A DNA stretch of 64,000 nt from Psychrobacillus sp. OK032 (GCF_900111345.1 NZ_FOGY01000006.1:124001-188000); one strand, 5' to 3'. Shown: positions 8,486 through 17,388, counted from the stretch's first letter. A program made the numbers and translations. Notes: generated by a model from the sequence alone, not told the origin.

Positions 8486-9067
8486 TTAAAGACCTCCGTG
8501 CGAAGGACTATTAATACTCATTGAAACGGTCATGACTAAATGTTTATGTTCTTCCGAGCGGGCGTGGGTAAAAGTCTCTTCGTAAAATGCAAATACATCA
8601 TGAATATCACCGTGAATCCCACTGGCGTAATGCATGGATTCATTGAAGACACCGCGTTCTTTAGCGCGAGCAACTTCTCGGTAAATGACATCCATATAAT
8701 TCGGATTATTCATTGGATAAAGTGCAAATTGAGAAGATACGTATTGCTTTGTCGTATCCATATTTGCCAAATCATCGCCTTTATCTAAAAAGACATCCCC
8801 GGCAGTATCCCCAGGACAACCAGCAGAAAATGTCCCAGATAACGCAACATGCACTCCTGTTTTGGCAGCGTGAAGCGTTAGTGCTTTTGCGACGTTAAAC
8901 ACATGCACTTGTTTTCCGCGAATGACTGTCGACACATCATCTGTATGCATCCACACATTCGACGTATCCGTTTCTTGAAGTGCACCTTTAATCACCGAAA
9001 TAAAATCATTGGTCATCGGATGTAACGAGAAACGAAATCCGACGATAGGACTTAAACCACATTGCAT
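8486..9067 (-). CDS. ykoF: Thiamine/HMP-binding protein YkoF
   Basis: A soluble protein of 193 residues made of two ACT-like repeats, with SPIVGFRFSLHPM starting the first and SQFALYPMNNPNYMDVI the second. This is the YkoF family, known to bind thiamine in B. subtilis. The chosen ATG (giving MQCGLSPIVGF) has GGGAGG eight bases upstream. The frame extends further upstream but would start inside the riboswitch terminator, so that extension is rejected. It is the first gene of the operon, directly downstream of the TPP riboswitch. Confidence 0.93.
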   Translation of the reverse strand: MQCGLSPIVGFRFSLHPMTNDFISVIKGALQETDTSNVWMHTDDVSTVIRGKQVHVFNVAKALTLHAAKTGVHVALSGTFSAGCPGDTAGDVFLDKGDDLANMDTTKQYVSSQFALYPMNNPNYMDVIYREVARAKERGVFNESMHYASGIHGDIHDVFAFYEETFTHARSEEHKHLVMTVSMSINSPSHGGL

Positions 9068-9093
9068 AATAAAAACCTCCCGAAAAATTTTCA

Positions 9094-9127
9094 TAAAAAA
9101 AGACCACATCCGTGAAGATGCAGCCAC
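9094..9127 (-). terminator. Terminator of the TPP riboswitch expression platform
   Basis: On the minus strand a nine-bp stem with some G-U pairs (9119-9127 with 9104-9112 approximately) is followed by TTTTTTT just before ykoF. It is expected to form when thiamine pyrophosphate is bound, switching the operon off. Confidence 0.8.
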
Positions 9128-9159
9128 TTATCCAATAGAAAAGATTTAGGAAAGTCACC

Positions 9160-9248
9160 GCACTTCCTCACGCAGGTATTATCCTGATCGAGTTATAAGG
9201 GATCGGAGCAAATGCTCGCATCTCAGCCATAATGGGCACCCCTAGTGC
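9160..9248 (-). promoter_or_regulatory. TPP riboswitch (THI element)
   Basis: Read on the minus strand the element has the near-invariant THI-box blocks in order: CTAGGGGTGCCC, GGCTGAGATG, GATCCCTT, AACTCGATCAGGATAAT, ACCTGCGTGAGGAAGTGC. The outer GCACT and AGTGC ends pair as helix P1. It lies between a good promoter and the ykoFEDC terminator, the standard arrangement for transcriptional control by thiamine pyrophosphate. Confidence 0.97.
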
Positions 9249-9282
9249 AGAAAACGGTATGTAGTTTTTTAAATGTGCCCCC

Positions 9283-9311
9283 AGTATACCCTATGAAAAT
9301 ATTATTGTAAA
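9283..9311 (-). promoter_or_regulatory. Sigma-A-type promoter of the ykoFEDC riboswitch transcript
   Basis: On the minus strand TTTACA (9311-9306) and TATACT (9288-9283) are separated by exactly 17 bases. They stand about 35 bases before the first riboswitch block. Confidence 0.75.
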
Positions 9312-9376
9312 TATAGTTGAAAAATTTCATCAACTCGTCCATGCTTAAATAATTAGAGTATTTGGAGGTAACAGCT

Positions 9377-10336
9377 TTGAAAAAAATATATATAACTCGA
9401 AAATTACCAGATGAAATAGTAAATCCATTAAAAGAAAAATTTGATGTAACGATGTGGCATAGCGAAGAAATTCAAATGACTTATGAAGAGTTAAAAACAG
9501 AAGCAAAAGACGCACATGCACTTTGGACGATGCTTTCAGATAAAGTAGATCGAGAATTGATCGAAAGTCTGCCGAACTTAAAAATTATTAGTAACTTAGC
9601 AGTCGGCTACAATAATATAGATGTCGAAGCGGCAAAAGAACATGGTATCATTGTTACAAATACACCTGGAGTTCTAACGGAAACAACAGCCGATCTGACA
9701 TTTGCCTTACTTTTAGCGACAGCTCGACGTATAACAGAAGCTGAACGCGATCTTCGTGCCGGTAAGTGGAAATCATGGACGCCAATGGGTCTAACCGGTA
9801 TGGATGTATTTGGTGCAACGCTTGGAATTATTGGTATGGGGCGTATCGGTGAAGCAGTAGCAAAACGTGCTAAGGGGTTTAATATGAAAGTCCTGTATCA
9901 TAACCGCACGCGTAAAATAGAGGCGGAAGAAGAATTTGGTTTTTCTTATCTAGAACTGGACGCACTTCTACAAGAATCCGATTTTATCGTTTTACTAACT
10001 CCATTAACAGCAGAAACAAAAGGATTAATTGGTGAACGGGAGCTTGGCTTGATGAAAGAAACTGCAGCAATTATTAACGTTGCACGTGGTGGGATTATTG
10101 ACGAAGAAGCGTTATACGAAGCCTTAACGACAAATAAAATATGGGCTGCCGGGCTTGATGTATTTGAAGTTGAACCGGTGCCACTGGATCATCCGCTTCT
10201 TACATTGCCAAACGTGACAGTGTTGCCTCATATAGGTAGTGCAAGTATTCACACCCGCATGGCTATGATGCAAATGAATGCAGAAGCTATTGAAGCCGTG
10301 TTAGAAGAAAAAGAACCGGAAAACCGAGTAGTCTAA
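9377..10336 (+). CDS. 2-hydroxyacid dehydrogenase (glyoxylate/hydroxypyruvate reductase type)
   Basis: Reduces glyoxylate or hydroxypyruvate, or oxidises D-glycerate, in the D-isomer 2-hydroxyacid dehydrogenase family; 319 residues. The Rossmann motif is GIIGMGRIGEAVAKRA. HNRTRK after beta-2 suggests NADPH preference. The catalytic Arg is in NVARGGIIDEEAL, Glu in FEVEPVP and His in LPHIGSAS. The start is a TTG with GGAGG eight bases upstream; an upstream in-frame TTG at 9362 lies on the Shine-Dalgarno itself. It has its own terminator and appears monocistronic. Confidence 0.92.
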   Translation: MKKIYITRKLPDEIVNPLKEKFDVTMWHSEEIQMTYEELKTEAKDAHALWTMLSDKVDRELIESLPNLKIISNLAVGYNNIDVEAAKEHGIIVTNTPGVLTETTADLTFALLLATARRITEAERDLRAGKWKSWTPMGLTGMDVFGATLGIIGMGRIGEAVAKRAKGFNMKVLYHNRTRKIEAEEEFGFSYLELDALLQESDFIVLLTPLTAETKGLIGERELGLMKETAAIINVARGGIIDEEALYEALTTNKIWAAGLDVFEVEPVPLDHPLLTLPNVTVLPHIGSASIHTRMAMMQMNAEAIEAVLEEKEPENRVV

Positions 10337-10352
10337 CTATAGAAGAATAAAC

Positions 10353-10384
10353 AAAAGCACAGGAATGATATTCTGTGCTTTTTG
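10353..10384 (+). terminator. Terminator of the 2-hydroxyacid dehydrogenase gene
   Basis: A perfect ten-bp stem (10353-10362 with 10373-10382), a ten-base loop, and a T-rich descending arm running into TTTTTG. Confidence 0.85.
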
Positions 10385-10510
10385 TCCATTGAAAACAGTT
10401 GGCGGGTAGATTCTAAACAAAATAACTACCCAACCGATACAAAGAGGGTGATTATTTTTTGAAAAAATAAATCATCAACAATATTGTATACGTAGAAAAG
10501 AGTGACCAAT

Positions 10511-12547
10511 ATGTTCACTACTCCTTCCGGAGAACAATTTATCGAATTACATGGAAGTTATTCCTTTCCACTTGTCTTATTGTCGGTTATTATAGCGACA
10601 GTTGCTTCTTATACAGCAATATCTATGAATGAGCGAGCGCAAAAAAATGGTTTTATTCATCGAAATATTTGGTTAATATTAGCTTCTATTGCAATGGGTT
10701 TTGGAATATGGTCCATGCATTTTATAGGGATGAGTGCTTATTCATTGCCAGTTGAAATGCAGTTCCACAAATTATTAACGGTTGTGTCTGTTATACCTGC
10801 GATGTTAGCGTCTTTTTTGGCATTTTATATTGCTAGTCGTTCAAAAAGAACTTATTGGACATATATATTTGTTGGTACTGTAATGGGAGTAGGCATATCT
10901 TCGATGCATTATATAGGAATGTACGCTATGCAAATGGATCTTCAATATGCTTATGATAAAGGTTTGTTTGTAGCATCTATTGCCATTGCAATAATTGTCT
11001 CTGTTATAGCGATATATATATTTTCTAGTTTTCATCGTTTTTTAGTGAATCGAGTTATCCAGTTAATAACTGCTATCGTTATGGGACTTGCAGTTTCCAG
11101 TATGCATTACACAGGAATGGCGGCTATTACATTTTACGTTCCGAATGATTTTACACTCGACCCGCAGCAAATGCATATGATGGACATGAGTGGGGTCGCA
11201 GTAAGTGTAACGATTGGTATGATTATTTTACTTGGAACTTTACTTTTTTCCAGCTTGGTAGATCGTTATGTAGAATACCGAGCCAATTATTTTGATGTGT
11301 TAACTAAATTACCGAATCGTCGTTTATTTGAGCAAAAGTTAGGCAAGCCAGTATTTCCAGAGCATTTAGCTATTTGGCATTTACATGACTTAGAAAAAGT
11401 GAATAGAGAATATGATTACAAGTTTGGTGACGAGGTTATCCAATGGGTGGCGAATATGTTAGAGTCCTCCACTTCCAATAAGATGGACTTATACCGAATA
11501 GAAGGCAATCGTTTTGCTTTTTTGACAAGGGATATGTATGAGGAAAAGCAAATGCAAGAAGAGATGGAGAAAGTAGCGGAATTACTTCGCCAGCCATTTT
11601 CTATTCGTAATCAGGAAGTGATGATTCAAGCGGTATGTGCAATTTCTAAGGCATATAATTATGACGAAGCATCGAGTATTTATGCAAATGCGCTAAGTGT
11701 TTTAAATCATCGGTCCGTTCAATACACTCACGAGGTAGTTACGTATGATCCATCTATTCATACATATACGTTTGAAAGAGAAATTGCAGATGATGTATTA
11801 AGTGCAATGTATAAAGGCGAACTTTATCTTGTATTTCAACCTAAAGTTAGTATGCCAACGAATGAAATAATGGGAGTAGAAACATTACTAAGGTGGAATC
11901 ATCCTGTTTATGGAATGCTTTCCCCGGGTGTATTTATTCCTATTTTAGAAGATCATGATCGAATGATGGATGTAACGGATTGGATTATTAAACTTGTCTG
12001 TCGTCAAATCTCCATTTGGAGCGTCGAGGGAATCCCTATTGGGCAAGTAGCGATTAATATACCAGGTCAGTATATTATTTCTCCACGGTTACTAAAAGTA
12101 TTAAAACGTACATTGAACGATTATGATATAAAACCAGCACAATTAGAGCTAGAGATTACAGAAACGAGTTTCGTAAAAAATATTGCGGAAGCGATGCGAG
12201 CGGTGAGTATTTTTCGCGAAGAAGGATTTTCTGTAGCATTAGACGATTTCGGAACGGGTGTCTCCTCTTTATCCTATTTAAAGCAGATGCCAATATCTAC
12301 GCTTAAAATAGATAAGTCGTTTATAGATGAAATACCACATTCTAAAAAGGATTCTTCCATTATTCAAGCGATAATAAGGCTTGGAGAGTCTTTGGACTTA
12401 AGCATTGTATTTGAAGGGGTCGAAACAAAGGAACAAGTAGAGTTTTTAGTTGCTACATGTAAAGATCCAGTTATCCAAGGCTATTATTTTGCGAAGCCGA
12501 TGAAGCCAGAGGAACTAAAAGAGTGGAGGAATAAAGATGTCGAATGA
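10511..12547 (+). CDS. MHYT-GGDEF-EAL membrane protein, probable cyclic-di-GMP phosphodiesterase
   Basis: An integral membrane sensor joined to c-di-GMP domains, about 678 residues. The N-terminal half carries three MHYT repeats (SMHFIGMSA, SMHYIGMYA, SMHYTGMAA) within seven membrane helices, thought to sense O2, CO or NO through a metal. The GGDEF domain is degenerate: the signature is replaced by EGNRF, so it should not make c-di-GMP. The EAL domain keeps ETLLRW (EAL changed to ETL), AINIPGQYI, ELEITET, DDFGTGVSSLSYLKQMP, KIDKSFI, FEGVET and QGYYFAKPM, so it should hydrolyse c-di-GMP. It resembles B. subtilis YkoW in architecture. A GTG at 10502 is an alternative start. The 3' end overlaps the next gene by 11 bases. 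Confidence 0.93.
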   Translation: MFTTPSGEQFIELHGSYSFPLVLLSVIIATVASYTAISMNERAQKNGFIHRNIWLILASIAMGFGIWSMHFIGMSAYSLPVEMQFHKLLTVVSVIPAMLASFLAFYIASRSKRTYWTYIFVGTVMGVGISSMHYIGMYAMQMDLQYAYDKGLFVASIAIAIIVSVIAIYIFSSFHRFLVNRVIQLITAIVMGLAVSSMHYTGMAAITFYVPNDFTLDPQQMHMMDMSGVAVSVTIGMIILLGTLLFSSLVDRYVEYRANYFDVLTKLPNRRLFEQKLGKPVFPEHLAIWHLHDLEKVNREYDYKFGDEVIQWVANMLESSTSNKMDLYRIEGNRFAFLTRDMYEEKQMQEEMEKVAELLRQPFSIRNQEVMIQAVCAISKAYNYDEASSIYANALSVLNHRSVQYTHEVVTYDPSIHTYTFEREIADDVLSAMYKGELYLVFQPKVSMPTNEIMGVETLLRWNHPVYGMLSPGVFIPILEDHDRMMDVTDWIIKLVCRQISIWSVEGIPIGQVAINIPGQYIISPRLLKVLKRTLNDYDIKPAQLELEITETSFVKNIAEAMRAVSIFREEGFSVALDDFGTGVSSLSYLKQMPISTLKIDKSFIDEIPHSKKDSSIIQAIIRLGESLDLSIVFEGVETKEQVEFLVATCKDPVIQGYYFAKPMKPEELKEWRNKDVE

Positions 12548-13466
12548 ACTTTTTTATTCAGAAATGAACAATCATCTTGAAGTCGATTCTAAATCACTTA
12601 TTCTATTCATTAGTAAAGAGTTCAAATCGCATTTTACGAAAGATATTACAGCATTGTATCATTACACGGATCTAGAAGGAGCCCAAGGGATAATTAGCAA
12701 CAAGACATTTTGGGCTTCCCATATAAAATTTATGAATGATTCCAAAGAATATAGCCACGGCTTGGAAATATGTGAAGCAATTGTACAAAATTTAATACAA
12801 GAATTCCTAAAAGAAAATCCAAAACGTTCCTATTTGGAGGAAGTATTTACAATTTTAGAAGAACAAGATACGGACATTTTTGTCGTATCTTTTTGTGAAA
12901 GTGAAGATCTACTTAGTCAATGGAGGGGATATAGTCGTAGCAAATATGGTGTATCGATTGGTTTTGACTATGCTGCTCTTTTTGACGTCTCTTTTCATCT
13001 AAGCGAAGAAAACTTTTTTCCACGAAAAGTCATTTACAACCACCAATTACAACAGCAAATTATTCATCGCATAATCGATGTCGCATTAGCTAGTATTGAA
13101 ATGAATGCCGACAAACCTTCATATACACCAAAAGAAGTAGCAAGAACAATCGGGTACTTCTTACCTCTCTTTAAGCATTCTACGTTTTCTGAAGAAAAAG
13201 AATGGCGAATCATCGTAACAAACTCCAAAAGTATGCCCTATCAGCACGAACTAAAATTTCGTGCCCGCGATAATATTATTTTGCCGTATATCGAATTGTT
13301 AACACATAACAAAGTGACGCATAATGATAACAAACTCCCAATCAACCAAATAACTATAGGACCTTCTGGAACAAATGAGTTCACCGCAAGAAGCCTTAAC
13401 TATTATTTGAAAAACGTTGGATACCCAACCGTTCCTATTAAAATATCCCATATTCCATACCGTTAA
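12537..13466 (+). CDS. DUF2971 domain-containing protein, coupled to the EAL gene
   Basis: A soluble protein of 309 residues. The DUF2971 signature is seen in ALYHYTDLEGAQGIISN near residue 40, FWASHIKFMNDSKEYSHG, and FCESEDLLSQWRGYSRSKYG near residue 120. The function is not known to me. The YHYT...GIL pattern recalls folds of the ADP-ribosyltransferase type, but this is a guess. GGAGG in the end of the EAL gene and an 11-base overlap indicate translational coupling, so the two proteins are probably made together. No terminator is obvious after it. Confidence 0.85.
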   Translation: MSNELFYSEMNNHLEVDSKSLILFISKEFKSHFTKDITALYHYTDLEGAQGIISNKTFWASHIKFMNDSKEYSHGLEICEAIVQNLIQEFLKENPKRSYLEEVFTILEEQDTDIFVVSFCESEDLLSQWRGYSRSKYGVSIGFDYAALFDVSFHLSEENFFPRKVIYNHQLQQQIIHRIIDVALASIEMNADKPSYTPKEVARTIGYFLPLFKHSTFSEEKEWRIIVTNSKSMPYQHELKFRARDNIILPYIELLTHNKVTHNDNKLPINQITIGPSGTNEFTARSLNYYLKNVGYPTVPIKISHIPYR

Positions 13467-13730
13467 GAACTACCTCATAAAAGTGTTCGTCCCAAGGAGA
13501 ACTAGTTGCCTTCAGGGTAATTTGGTCGCTTGAGGTACTAAGTTGATTGCTTCCAATTTTTAAAGACATTCATATTTTTACAGCTTGGTCCTTGGAGGTA
13601 ATATCGGAAGCGCCAGGTTTATTTTTCTAACTGTACAATGCAGCATCAAGATAGATAGTAAATTTTCACTGAAACCTTTGATTTGCGACTTTCGTATATT
13701 AATCAGTAAGTTAACAAGGGTGAGCTACAG

Positions 13731-14120
13731 ATGTCTTTTTTAATAAAGTATTGGCAAGCTTTGGAGTAGGTGGAGCCAAAGTAGATACAAAACTTGAAAA
13801 GTCAGTGTATGTCGCAGGAGAAATGATGAGAAGCGAAGTGGAAGTCTACGGAGGGAATATCGATCAACAAGTGGACTCCTTTATTTAACTGTGTATACGA
13901 CTTACATCCGAGAGTCAGATGAAAAAATACACAGATGTTGCACCAGTGAAAAAGATTAAGATCAATGAACCGTTTGGAGGTTTTCTTGCAGAAGCACTGG
14001 AAATGGATGCGAGTCATATTAGACTTTCCATCACAATGCAAGTATTTACAGGAGAAGTTGAAACAAGTCATATCGAATCATCTTTGAAGAAGCCATTTAG
14101 TGCCAGTGTCCACTTTATAT
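13731..14120 (+). pseudogene. spo0M: spo0M (sporulation-control protein) pseudogene
   Basis: Three frames must be joined to read it. From the ATG, MSFF-NKVLASFGVGGAKVD needs one extra T in a run of six. EKSVYVAGE...QQVDSFI then hits a stop at about 13886. LTVYTTYIRESDEK follows in a second frame, and YTDVAPVKKIKINEPF in a third. The text then jumps straight to GGFLAEALEMDASHIRLSI, the normal C-terminal part of Spo0M, so more than 100 codons of the middle are deleted. The gene is dead. The stretch 13467-13730 upstream shows no gene. Confidence 0.85.
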
Positions 14121-14129
14121 AAAATTATT

Positions 14130-14173
14130 GCTAAGGAAGAAGCTTTGAAGAATAGCTTCGTTCTTAGCCTTTT
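14130..14173 (+). terminator. Terminator left from the spo0M locus
   Basis: A 15-bp stem with two mismatches (14130-14144 with 14154-14168) is followed by CTTTTTAAT. Confidence 0.7.
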
Positions 14174-14243
14174 TAATAGATTTTTATTCTAATTAGTTTT
14201 AAGAAAATCAGAAATCGTGGGAATTACTCTTCTACTACATAAA

Positions 14244-14293
14244 TTGACACAAAACTAACCACTGGTTATATTATAACCAGTGGTTAGTTTTGT
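14244..14293 (+). promoter_or_regulatory. TetR promoter buried in a perfect 45-bp palindromic operator
   Basis: Bases 14249-14270 are the exact reverse complement of 14272-14293, with a single central T. TTGACA (14244-14249) and TATATT (14267-14272) with a 17-base spacer form a near-consensus promoter lying inside the palindrome. A repressor dimer bound here would cover both promoter elements. The TetR gene starts 17 bases downstream, so autorepression is the simple reading. Confidence 0.85.
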
Positions 14294-14309
14294 AGAGAGA
14301 TGGGATTAT

Positions 14310-14930
14310 ATGAAAAGTAAACAGGGATTACGTTCGGAAGAAACTAAAAAACAGATTTTACAATCCGCTGGAAAGTTATTTGCTAAAAAAGGATACGATA
14401 CTGTAACGATACGAGAAATTGCAAAGGATGCGGGTTGTTCGCATACTACCATTTATCTTTATTTTAAAGATAAGGATGCGCTGCTACACCAACTTTCGAT
14501 GCCTTCCTTGGAAGAATTACATGGAAAGTTGCAACAAATTTCAAAGGTAAATACATTATCAGCAGAAGACAGATTAAAAGAAATTAGTCGTGAATATATT
14601 TACTTTTGCTTAAACAATCGCAATATGTACGATATTTTTTTCAACGCAAAATCTTCAAGAGTGGATGAAGAAGTGCCAGAACTGGAAATCAACAAACTTC
14701 GATTGGAAATTTTTTCACTTATGAAGCTAGTTGTTCAAGAGTGTCTTTCTATTCCAAATGATGAACGATTATTGACCTTTTCTCGGATTTATTATTATCA
14801 GTTGAATGGTATTTTAAGTACTTACTCGTATCAACATGAACCGCTTGACGTTTTAATGGATAGATTGACGCCAACGTTTGACCTTGCTATTGAAATTCTT
14901 TTATTAGGTTTTAAAGAAAAATTAACATAA
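14310..14930 (+). CDS. TetR/AcrR family transcriptional regulator
   Basis: A repressor of 206 residues. The N-terminal helix-turn-helix is typical: ETKKQILQSAGKLFAKKGYDTVTIREIAKDAGCSHTTIYLYFKDKDAL, broken here only by description. The C-terminal ligand domain is not recognisable by eye. The frame is open upstream through the operator, but the ATG used here follows the palindrome and precedes the normal start of the HTH domain. Likely targets are its own promoter and the two downstream genes, which follow within 13 and 2 bases. Confidence 0.88.
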   Translation: MKSKQGLRSEETKKQILQSAGKLFAKKGYDTVTIREIAKDAGCSHTTIYLYFKDKDALLHQLSMPSLEELHGKLQQISKVNTLSAEDRLKEISREYIYFCLNNRNMYDIFFNAKSSRVDEEVPELEINKLRLEIFSLMKLVVQECLSIPNDERLLTFSRIYYYQLNGILSTYSYQHEPLDVLMDRLTPTFDLAIEILLLGFKEKLT

Positions 14931-14943
14931 AGGGGACATGAAG

Positions 14944-15621
14944 ATGAAAGCGGAGAAGATTTCTGAACATATTTGGAGTTTGAAAACGTGGATGTTCGTA
15001 CCAATTCATGTGTGGGTCGTTGTGGATGAAGAAGGGGTCACATTAGTGGATGCAGGGATGCAGATGATGGCAAAAGAAATAATGAAATTTATTAAACAAT
15101 TGAATGCCGGACCTTTCAAGCGAATTCTACTAACCCACGGTCATGTAGATCATGTTGGAGCGGTAAAATCGATATTGACTGAAAATGAAGTGCCGGTATA
15201 CGCGCATCGAATTGAAATTCCATATTTGGAAGGAGAACTTCTTTATCCTAAACGAAAGAAACTGGAATACAACTTGCCTAAACAGTTAACCGAGCCCCTC
15301 TCAGAAGATGAGTTTGGGAACTTAAAATCTGTAGGCGGACTTACACCATTTCTAACACCGGGTCATTCCCCAGGCCATGTTGTCTATTATCATGAGAAGG
15401 ATCAAGTGCTGCTAGCGGGTGACCTATTTAACTCGAAAAAAGGGAAATTGCATCCGCCTATGTTTACTGCTGAAATGGCTAAAGCAGTAAAAAGTGCTGC
15501 CATTGTAGGGCAATTAAAACCAAAAAGATTGGAAGTTTGCCATGGGAACTCAGTGTTCCATCCCGTGGACCAGTTAGAAGAATACGTTCGAAAAACAGAG
15601 AAAAAATTCGGGGGAATTTAA
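14944..15621 (+). CDS. MBL-fold metallo-hydrolase
   Basis: Metallo-beta-lactamase fold protein of about 225 residues. The metal-binding motif is LTHGHVDHVGAVKS (HxHxDH), with further ligands in TPGHSPGHVVYY, LLAGDLF and EVCHGNSV. The family covers many hydrolases and lactonases and no substrate can be assigned. Two ATGs are possible; the one at 14944 has AAAGGGG at better spacing than 14938. It lies 13 bases after the TetR gene and is probably in the same autoregulated operon. Confidence 0.88.
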   Translation: MKAEKISEHIWSLKTWMFVPIHVWVVVDEEGVTLVDAGMQMMAKEIMKFIKQLNAGPFKRILLTHGHVDHVGAVKSILTENEVPVYAHRIEIPYLEGELLYPKRKKLEYNLPKQLTEPLSEDEFGNLKSVGGLTPFLTPGHSPGHVVYYHEKDQVLLAGDLFNSKKGKLHPPMFTAEMAKAVKSAAIVGQLKPKRLEVCHGNSVFHPVDQLEEYVRKTEKKFGGI

Positions 15622-15623
15622 TC

Positions 15624-15962
15624 GTGCTGATTGTTCAATATACGGTATTTGGTCTATTTTTTCTAATGGAATTATGTGCACTAACAGCGTTTTCCTACTG
15701 GGGATTTCATATGGATCGTGGCTGGTTTATAAAGCTTTTGTTTGGGTTAGGAACTCCACTTCTGATCGCCGTGTTTTGGGGGACATTCATTGCCCCAAAA
15801 GCCTCTTTTCCTGTGTCCACTTCGTTACGAATTATTTTACAGCTGATAGTTTTTGCTTTAGCTACTGCAGCCCTATATTTTTCGGGAAAGAGCAAGCTGG
15901 CGGCTATATTTGGAGTAGTTGTATTGGTTGAAATGATATTAATGTACACAATCGAAGAATGA
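15624..15962 (+). CDS. DUF2568 (YrdB) family membrane protein
   Basis: A small protein of 112 residues with four hydrophobic helices. The family marks are the FFLMELCALTAFSYWGF opening, LLIAVFWGTFIAPKAS, and a final short acidic tail. The function of the family is unknown. It starts with GTG two bases after the MBL gene stop, with GGGGG upstream, so it belongs to the TetR-MBL operon. Confidence 0.85.
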   Translation: MLIVQYTVFGLFFLMELCALTAFSYWGFHMDRGWFIKLLFGLGTPLLIAVFWGTFIAPKASFPVSTSLRIILQLIVFALATAALYFSGKSKLAAIFGVVVLVEMILMYTIEE

Positions 15963-16090
15963 TAATTAAGTATTTTTCTTCGTACAGTTAATAAGAAAGG
16001 TAACATTTAAAGGGGCAATCGGAAGTAAGGAGCAAACTGCTTCATCAATTCATATTGGGGTTATTTTTTTAATAAAGTATAGATAAATCA

Positions 16091-16425
16091 ATGAAAATCC
16101 TAATGACGAATATCACTGACAAACTAGAATTCCAATATTGGGGAGTATATTTGAATATATTTATTCGAATTGCAGAGCTATTGTTAGGTATCATTTTTTT
16201 AGGGGCAGGTATTAATAATTTGCAGGTTCGTTCCACTTGTTTTAGTTGTTTTGGCGAGTATTATCGTCAATATATTAGCATGTCATCTTTTTGTAGACTC
16301 CGAGTTGCTTCCTTTAGCCATTTTAGTCGTGTTACTAGAAGGGGTATTAGTATGGTTCTGTCGTAATAGTTTCAAGCGTTTATTGGAAAGTAAGCCAAAA
16401 TACATTAGGAGGAATGTTTATAAAA
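16091..16425 (+). pseudogene. DoxX-like membrane protein pseudogene
   Basis: The first part reads NIFIRIAELLLGIIFLGAGINNL, the usual first helix of DoxX family proteins. After a frameshift and a probable internal deletion near 16225 the second part reads PLVLVVLASIIVNILACHLF and LPLAILVVLLEGVLVWFC, the usual last two helices. No single frame joins them. Its 3' end runs into the start of the next gene. The gap 15963-16090 shows no gene. Confidence 0.7.
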
Positions 16426-17388
16426 GCTATAGTTTCTAATAAATATGGTACACCTGATACTCTAGAACTAAAAGAGGTAGAAAACCCAAATCTTAAGGAC
16501 AATGAAGTACTAGTAAAAATTCATGCGGCATCCGTGAATTATGGGAACCTGGTTCTTTTGAAAGGGGAACCGTTCTTAGCTCGCCTCGCGTTCGGACTTT
16601 TAAAACCAAAATACTCAATACCCGGAGGCGACATAGCAGGACGGGTTGATTCAGTTGGCAAAGATGTTAAGGATTTTCAGCCAGGAGATGAAGTGTTCGG
16701 GGACTTGTCCCGTTGTGGTTGGGGTGGTTTTGCCGAATATGTTTCTGTTCCCGAAAATGTATTAGCTTTAAAACCTGTCAATCTATCCTTTGAGGAAGCT
16801 GCAGCCGTTCCAATGGCAGCCGCTACGGCCCTACAGAGTCTTAGGGATAAAGGCAAGGTTCAATCAGGAAAAAAGGTTCTTATTTATGGTGCCTCTGGTG
16901 GTGTGGGGAATTTTGCGGTACAGATCGCTAAAACGTTCGGAGCAGAAGTAACCGCTGTGTGTAGTACGAGAAATATAAGTCTAGCAAAATCGAGTGGTGC
17001 AGATTTCGTTATCGATTATAAGAAGGAGGATTTTGCTAAATTAAAGGAGCGTTATGATCTTATTCTTGGAGTAAATGGAAACAATCCGATATCAGTTTAT
17101 AAACGTGCATTGAATCCCCATGGAATTTTTGTTCACGTTGGAGGTTCTGGGTCTCAATTATTCCAAGCCATGTTGCAAGGGCCATGGATTTCAATGACAG
17201 GGAGTAAGAGAATAGGTAGTTTTTTACAAAGATCAAACCAAAAAGATTTAGTTTTTATAAAAGCACTTATTGAAGCCGGCAAAGTAAAACCTGTTATTGA
17301 TAGAAGTTATAAGTTGAGTGAAGTTCCCGAAGCTCTCAAATATTTTGAACAAGGTCACTCTCAAGGTAAGGTTGTCATCACTGTGTGA
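16414..17388 (+). CDS. MDR-family NAD(P)-dependent oxidoreductase (quinone reductase-like)
   Basis: A zinc-free medium-chain dehydrogenase/reductase of 324 residues. It has an N-terminal GroES-like domain (VLVKIHAASVNYGNL, PGGDIAGRVDSVG, FQPGDEVFGD) and a Rossmann domain with VLIYGASGGVGNFAVQIAK. The C-terminal EALKYFEQGHSQGKVVITV is typical of quinone oxidoreductases. The start is odd: AGGAGG is followed after one base by the only nearby ATG, while the normal start position of the family (before KAIV) is occupied by ATA, eight bases from the Shine-Dalgarno. Confidence 0.88.
   Translation: MFIKAIVSNKYGTPDTLELKEVENPNLKDNEVLVKIHAASVNYGNLVLLKGEPFLARLAFGLLKPKYSIPGGDIAGRVDSVGKDVKDFQPGDEVFGDLSRCGWGGFAEYVSVPENVLALKPVNLSFEEAAAVPMAAATALQSLRDKGKVQSGKKVLIYGASGGVGNFAVQIAKTFGAEVTAVCSTRNISLAKSSGADFVIDYKKEDFAKLKERYDLILGVNGNNPISVYKRALNPHGIFVHVGGSGSQLFQAMLQGPWISMTGSKRIGSFLQRSNQKDLVFIKALIEAGKVKPVIDRSYKLSEVPEALKYFEQGHSQGKVVITV

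Noticed and set aside
8486-9127. A longer YkoF protein starting upstream of 9067
   Set aside because: The extra codons lie in the riboswitch terminator and the ATG at 9067 has its own GGGAGG site.
12537-13466. DUF2971 gene called as a toxin of a toxin-antitoxin pair
   Set aside because: The partner is a large membrane phosphodiesterase, not a small antitoxin, and no toxic motif is certain by eye.
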